From Pseudisothecium myosuroides (Eukaryota > Streptophyta > Bryopsida > Hypnales > Lembophyllaceae), in the NCBI GenBank assembly GCA_951799445.1, contig OX637287.1:18724224-18788223 (forward strand): a DNA stretch of 64,000 bases, read 5' to 3'. The stretch's first letter is position 1. Each line of letters starts with the position of its first letter. The position numbers and the translations under genes are program-made. The notes under the pieces are model-generated. The model saw only the letters and a list, made by a program, of their open reading frames with translations. It was not told the DNA's origin and ran no database searches. Shown piece after piece: positions 59,515 through 64,000 of this stretch.

Positions 59515-60846
59515 GGAATTGCGAGTTTTTTCGAACTTGTTCTTGATGATGAAAATCAAGAAACTGTCCGAGCTATAGAGCTTACTAGAATAAGTAGTTT
59601 CCATTCTTATATTGCTATGTAATTACAATCAACATGTCTAAATCCAAGTATAAAGACATTATGAGGTACTTAAATGTTGTTGATGACAACAACTTTCACG
59701 AGAAGGGGTGGACCGCAAGTGCAAATAGGGTAACCAAGCTCGGTTGATTGATTACAAAAATTCACTGAAAGTGCAAAGTCAATAGAAATTTGCATTGAAA
59801 ACTTATAGTTGACAAATTCATGATTTGATACAAGGGAACTACTTATTGTCTAATTTGATAGTATCTCTCCAAAAAATCAACAAAGTGGTAGATCAAACTG
59901 TGGTGTTTGGCTGATATTCAAACAAAATATGTATATGATTTCAACATCTATACGGGCTTTATGCAATGGATACCAATAACAACAGGCACGAAAGTCAAGT
60001 CCGGCTATAAAGTTGTAATGTTTCTGTTGCAAGGATTACATGGCCTTGGCCATGTTGTATTTACAAATTGTTACTTCACTTCCGTTAATTTAATTGTCGA
60101 TTTGCCTGCCTTAAGGATTTTTGTCATTGGTATAGTATGTCAACCCCAAACCTTTTCTTTCTACTTAGAGCAATGATCTTAGGCAAACATGCAAATCCTA
60201 GTGGAGGTTCATTGTTTGTGTTGTAAAAATGAAAAAAAATGTTTGTTAATGTTGGATTTTTTTGTAATTATTGCCTTCCAAGCCAAATCAAGCTATTAAT
60301 CTAATTACTAAATGAGAAGAAAATCTTTATTTTTTTACATTTAAAAAAGTCAAAAAAATATTTTCAATCAAAAAGATAAGAAAGTAGAGAAGATCAAGAC
60401 CGCATACCATAGGCGCAAATAAGGACACCAGACCTTCTTCCATTTGAATGACTACTACAACTTCGTCCAAGCTCCGAATGTGAAATTCTTTAGCTTTTCA
60501 AAACCTCAAAGGCAAGCACTACAAGCTCCAAGAAGTTTTACAATAATAGCTATTACTATAAAAAAAGATATGTTCAACAATCCAAGGGTTCAAAAACAAG
60601 GATCCTACAAAAAACCTCACGATAGTGATTTAGATCTCTACTTACTGAAACAACCACAACTTCTACATATCAAATTCAAATTCAACAAACTTTAGCTTGT
60701 TGAAATTACAACAAAATAATATAAATTCTCAAAAAAAAATTCAATTACAAATTAGTTGTACACAAGAAGTTATATAAGCTCATTGAAATTCTCACTCTTG
60801 GTGTGTAAACGCAACTGTCTCTTTTTCTTTCAACTATACACATTAG

Positions 60847-61145
60847 AAGAAGTTTCGGGCCTCGAAGAGGCTGTTAACAGATGATTTTCGGCACCCCTGC
60901 GGTGCAATTACAGAATAATTAAAAAATTATTTTTTTATTTTTTTAATATTTTTTTAAAAAAAAATTGATATTTTTTTTTAAAATAATATGTTTTTTTAAA
61001 AAAATATTAAAAAAATAAAAAAGTCTGACGTGGCACTAGTAGTGCCACATCAGCACCCGAAATCAAATAATATTTTATTTGAATTTTTTCTTCAATTGCA
61101 CCTGGGGGGATCAAAACTCGCGGCTCCTTCGGGGGCTGAAATTTC
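60847..61145. mobile_element. Inverted-repeat element inside the transposase relic
   Basis: Left AGAAGTTTCGGGCCTCGAAG and the inverse right end AGAAATTTCAGCCCCCGAAG pair imperfectly. The second inner pair is GCACCCCTGCGGTGCAATTA against CAATTGCACCTGGGGGG. The centre is A/T-only low complexity followed by a 29-base palindrome at 61025-61053 around GGCACTAGTAGTGCC. Confidence 0.55.
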
Positions 61146-61399
61146 TTGTAATGCAATTTCTACATACAAGCTCTACGTCGGAGGAATCTTGACTTTTTAG
61201 AAAGCCAACAAGGAGAATTCACTCTCAAAGTTTCAAATTCTAAAAAAAAAGTTAATCCAAACACTATTGATGAAAAAAGCCATAGGTAGACCATGGAGAT
61301 GTTCCTCAACTACTATTTCATGTAACTCTTGACAAGTAGCCTAGGAATATTGGAGAGAGTGAAAACGCAATGAGAAACTAAGTTTTAGATGTAAATAAA

Positions 61400-62120
61400 G
61401 ATTGTATTGTAGAAAAAATCGGTGGTTTGTCGCTTCTTGTAGCTTTTTTTATAGCTTATAAGTTTAATATTTTTCTTTTCGCAATCTTTTCTCCTTTTTT
61501 TTACATCCCCTTCATCTTTTACTTCAATTCTTATTTTTTAGCCTCGACAATAAATTTCACTTCTTTGCTTTTAACAATCCAAACCCTTCACACATGTATT
61601 ACGTCCTTAACAAACGTTTTACATTTTATATGAAGTCTACCTACTTCTTACACCTTACACCTGTGAAGCTTTTGACCTTGATTCTCCTATTCCTCCACTC
61701 ATTTGCTTCAATCCACTTTTACACTTCTTATATTTTATATAGATTACCTCTAGGACTTCACATATTTCTTACATCTCTTACATCTTTTGCATTTCTTACA
61801 TTTAAGAGAATTTTTTGAACTTTGACTCTTATTTCTCCCCTAAAGCTTTTAGCCAAGAACTTATATCCCCCTAACCTACCTCTAAAGCCACATTTTTATA
61901 AAATTTACATATATTTGGCTCAAGAGTCATTACTAACCATTAGAACTACCAATTCTTTAACACTAAAATACCTAAAAACACCTAATTTACTTTTGAATTT
62001 CCCTCTAAGATGCTTTGTAAAAACAAAAAATCATAATTGAGCACAAATAATGAAGTCTAGTGCTCACATAGTGAAACAAAACTGTGTGAATCTACCGAAA
62101 GGCTAAGCACATAAGTAAAA
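61400..62120. other. Pyrimidine-skewed stretch, not coding
   Basis: The plus strand is strongly T/C-rich, with CTTACA/TTTTACA phrases repeated irregularly. Open frames of 68-74 codons here follow from the lack of A/G and are dominated by Leu, Phe, Ser and Thr. I do not call a gene. Confidence 0.45.
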
Positions 62121-62357
62121 TTTTATCAAAGAGCCGCAAGGCACGATTGCTTGGTATATGCACTGCAATAGAGAAATTTATTACGTTGTCTGGACAGATT
62201 GAAAAGTTGTTTTGTTGTTGTCTTCATTTTCACACCTCTACTACAACTTGGTAAAGATTGGCCTACAATTCCTTGCAAAGTTTGTGATGAAAAGATGGAC
62301 ATTGTTACATCTCTAATACACAAAGGGTACACAAAATTCATGAGGTATATTGATGAA

Positions 62358-62463
62358 ACATATCAAATGAGAGGTACTTATCACTTTCAAGTTCGGAGTT
62401 ACAAATGGTGACATATCAAATGAGAGGTGTTTATTCTTCTCAAGTTCAGAGTCACAAATGGTG
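62358..62463 (+). repeat. 53-bp tandem duplication in the transposase relic
   Basis: The unit ACATATCAAATGAGAGGT...ACAAATGGTG occurs at 62358-62410 and 62411-62463. Both units encode variants of the same protein block (QVRSYKW and QVQSHKWWH). The duplication therefore arose within the gene and disrupts it. Confidence 0.75.
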
Positions 62464-62819
62464 GCATAGAATTTTATTTTATTTATTAAATCAGTTGTAA
62501 ATTGCTACATCCAAGGCTTTTTTTTACCCGTGTCCTTCCCTGTGGCTTCACTGCACATGCCAGTTTTTGGAGAGACAGAGCCTCAGTGGCCAGATTTGAT
62601 AGAATTTGGCAAAATTTTGCCAGAAAAAAAAGCCATGGCTACATCCATCACATGGTCATATACGAGCGATTGGTTTAGGACTTAATAATTCAGGTAGACC
62701 TCCAGTTACTGCTAATGAAAGCGTTGTGCAAATTGTAGCAGTTCACAAAAAAACATGTTTTACGTTTCTGACTGCCAATGCCCGCGATTCATTTAGTCAT
62801 ACATATGAGCAGTCGTAAA

Positions 62820-64000
62820 AATTGTTGTTTCTGTTGTAGCATAACTCATACCAACCTCTATTATATTCAATGTGGAGGCATCTATCTTCACATAGGCGAT
62901 ACTTAATACCAATTCTTGTTATTTTTGTTATTTTTTCCTTCCTAAGATTTTAGATGGTCTTCTTTGTTTGGAGTCAACAGCTTGTAATTATCCCCCGTGC
63001 TTGTAATCTCATTCTTTTTTATAATGATCAAGGTGCCAATTGCCAATTGCTCTACCACTCTCCTCATATGGTGGTTTCTTGTAATCCCAAAGTCTGTTGG
63101 ACCTAGCAAAATTCCTTCATATTGCTAGCTTCTTGCTTTCCTCAATTTTGGTCTTCCTCTTGCTTTCTTTGATTGCTTGCCCTAATCTTTCCACTTAAGA
63201 CTAGTAAATTGACTGCCGGTTGTGACTTCGATTTGAATTTGTTTTCACTGCAGTGTAATTAGAGAGTTTCTTGCCATTCCAAAATCCTGACACTTTTTCT
63301 CTAGGCTTTCTTATCACACCCTGCTCTAATCTCACCACACGCTAAGTATAAAAACAGCCCCCATTATTTACATCCAAAAGCTCTACCCTAACCACTTTTT
63401 TATTTTCCCACCAATCATATAGAAAAAACCTATTCAAGAAATGTTTGTTCTTTCAACCTAATCCATTTCACTAACCTTCCTAATGTTTTTTTAGTTCATT
63501 TTCCATTACAAACTTTAATTATTTTTTCTATAAAACAGACATACTCCAAGTTAAGAGAGAAAAATAAATAAAAAAGCTTCTAAACCTAATTTCCTACCCA
63601 AAGAGCTGTTAGTTTGAAGATTCATCCATTAAAATTTCATCCTTTAGCTAATTTTGCTGAAAAGTACAGTAAATTGAGGAAAATTGCACTAATTTATTGT
63701 AAAATGTGCTACTTTATTGTGAATCTCACTATTACATATATTTTTTCCTATTTTAAAGTGTTTTTTACAATGTTAGTATTCTAATAGTTGTTCAACTTCT
63801 ACTAATTAATTTTGTATTTTTCATTTCTAATTCATTATTTATACAATTTATTTCATGTAATATTTTGCCTTTGGTTTTTCTAAAATTGATCATTTGCCTA
63901 CCTTAATTAAATTAATGATTTTTATTTCAAATTTCTCATTTTTTAAAAAATTCTCATGATTTTTGCATAATTGCAATTCCAAAGTTCACATCATTGTTAT
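62820..64000. other. AT-rich right flank, nothing recognised
   Basis: No gene, RNA or paired terminal repeat seen. No right terminus for the transposase-bearing element was found here. Confidence 0.5.

Larger units (their letters stand above)
59515..62800 (+). pseudogene. piggyBac-type transposase, decayed and split
   Basis: Fragments in several frames follow the order of a piggyBac transposase (DDE_Tnp_1_7). FFELVLDDENQETVRAIE (about 59527) resembles the N-terminal block. MSKSKYKDIMRYLNVVDDNN (59636) resembles the M-x-R-x-x-(F/Y)-x-x-I-x-(R)-Y-L-x-F-x-D-(N) block. WCLAD-(I)QTKYVYDFNIYTG (59895-59955) matches the first catalytic block. GHVVFTNCYFTS (60048-60083) matches the second block, whose usual D in DN(x)FTS is T. 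After about 2 kb of unrelated sequence, KGYTKFMRYIDETYQMRGTY (62323) and SHKWWHRILFYLLNQL (62441) match the third block, with its Asp kept. KRCANCSSSQK and CQCPRF (about 62720-62790) match the C-terminal Cys-rich finger. Stops and frameshifts lie throughout, so no active enzyme can be made. No terminal repeats were located. Confidence 0.8.

Noticed and set aside
59515..60180. Idea that the transposase could be active
   Set aside because: The second catalytic Asp position holds Thr, several stops and frame changes occur, and the C-terminal half is 2 kb away.
58340..62820. Pairing the lone TTAACCCCTATAAA at 58340 with a right end to bound the transposase element
   Set aside because: No AGGGGTTAA-type right terminus exists after 57783, so the boundary cannot be supported.

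Overview
The window looks like nuclear DNA of a plant. It is AT-rich, carries only a few short intron-split genes at one end, and is otherwise transposon-derived intergenic sequence. The plant reading rests on three things: a COA5/PET191-type mitochondrial assembly gene with GT-AG introns, chloroplast- or mitochondrion-style presequences, and several plant MITE types (CACTA-like, Tourist/PIF-like, Stowaway-like). I cannot name the species. The coding divergence does not look like a well-known flowering plant, but that is only an impression.

Layout: (1) 0-8.1 kb is the genic part, with all well-supported genes on the minus strand. It holds the first coding exon of an organelle-targeted protein (537-821) with a probable spliced 5' leader, an unidentified two-exon gene (4309-4786), COA5/PET191 (6130-7074, last exon not found), and a candidate presequence exon (7818-8027). 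(2) 8.3-58 kb is a dense mosaic of DNA transposons with almost no coding capacity. (3) About 59.5-62.8 kb holds a broken piggyBac-type transposase gene, split by about 2 kb of other sequence. (4) The last kilobase is AT-rich with nothing recognisable.

The main result concerns the mosaic. About twenty copies of elements that start TTAA-CCCCTAAAGG and end CCTTTAGGGG-TTAA lie between 3 and 58 kb. They fall into several subfamilies and have no long reading frame. A TTAA target duplication with CCCY ends is the piggyBac signature. The decayed piggyBac transposase at 59.5-62.8 kb shows that this superfamily really was present in the genome. PiggyBac is, as far as I know, rarely or not reported from land plants, so this is the item most worth following up.

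A second abundant group has TA target duplications and ends beginning AGGT/AGGG. It is nested with the TTAA group in both directions, including one three-element nest at 29372-30568. Pairs of related repeats with and without an insert give empty-site evidence for TTAA integration and for a 3-bp duplication by a CACTA-like MITE.
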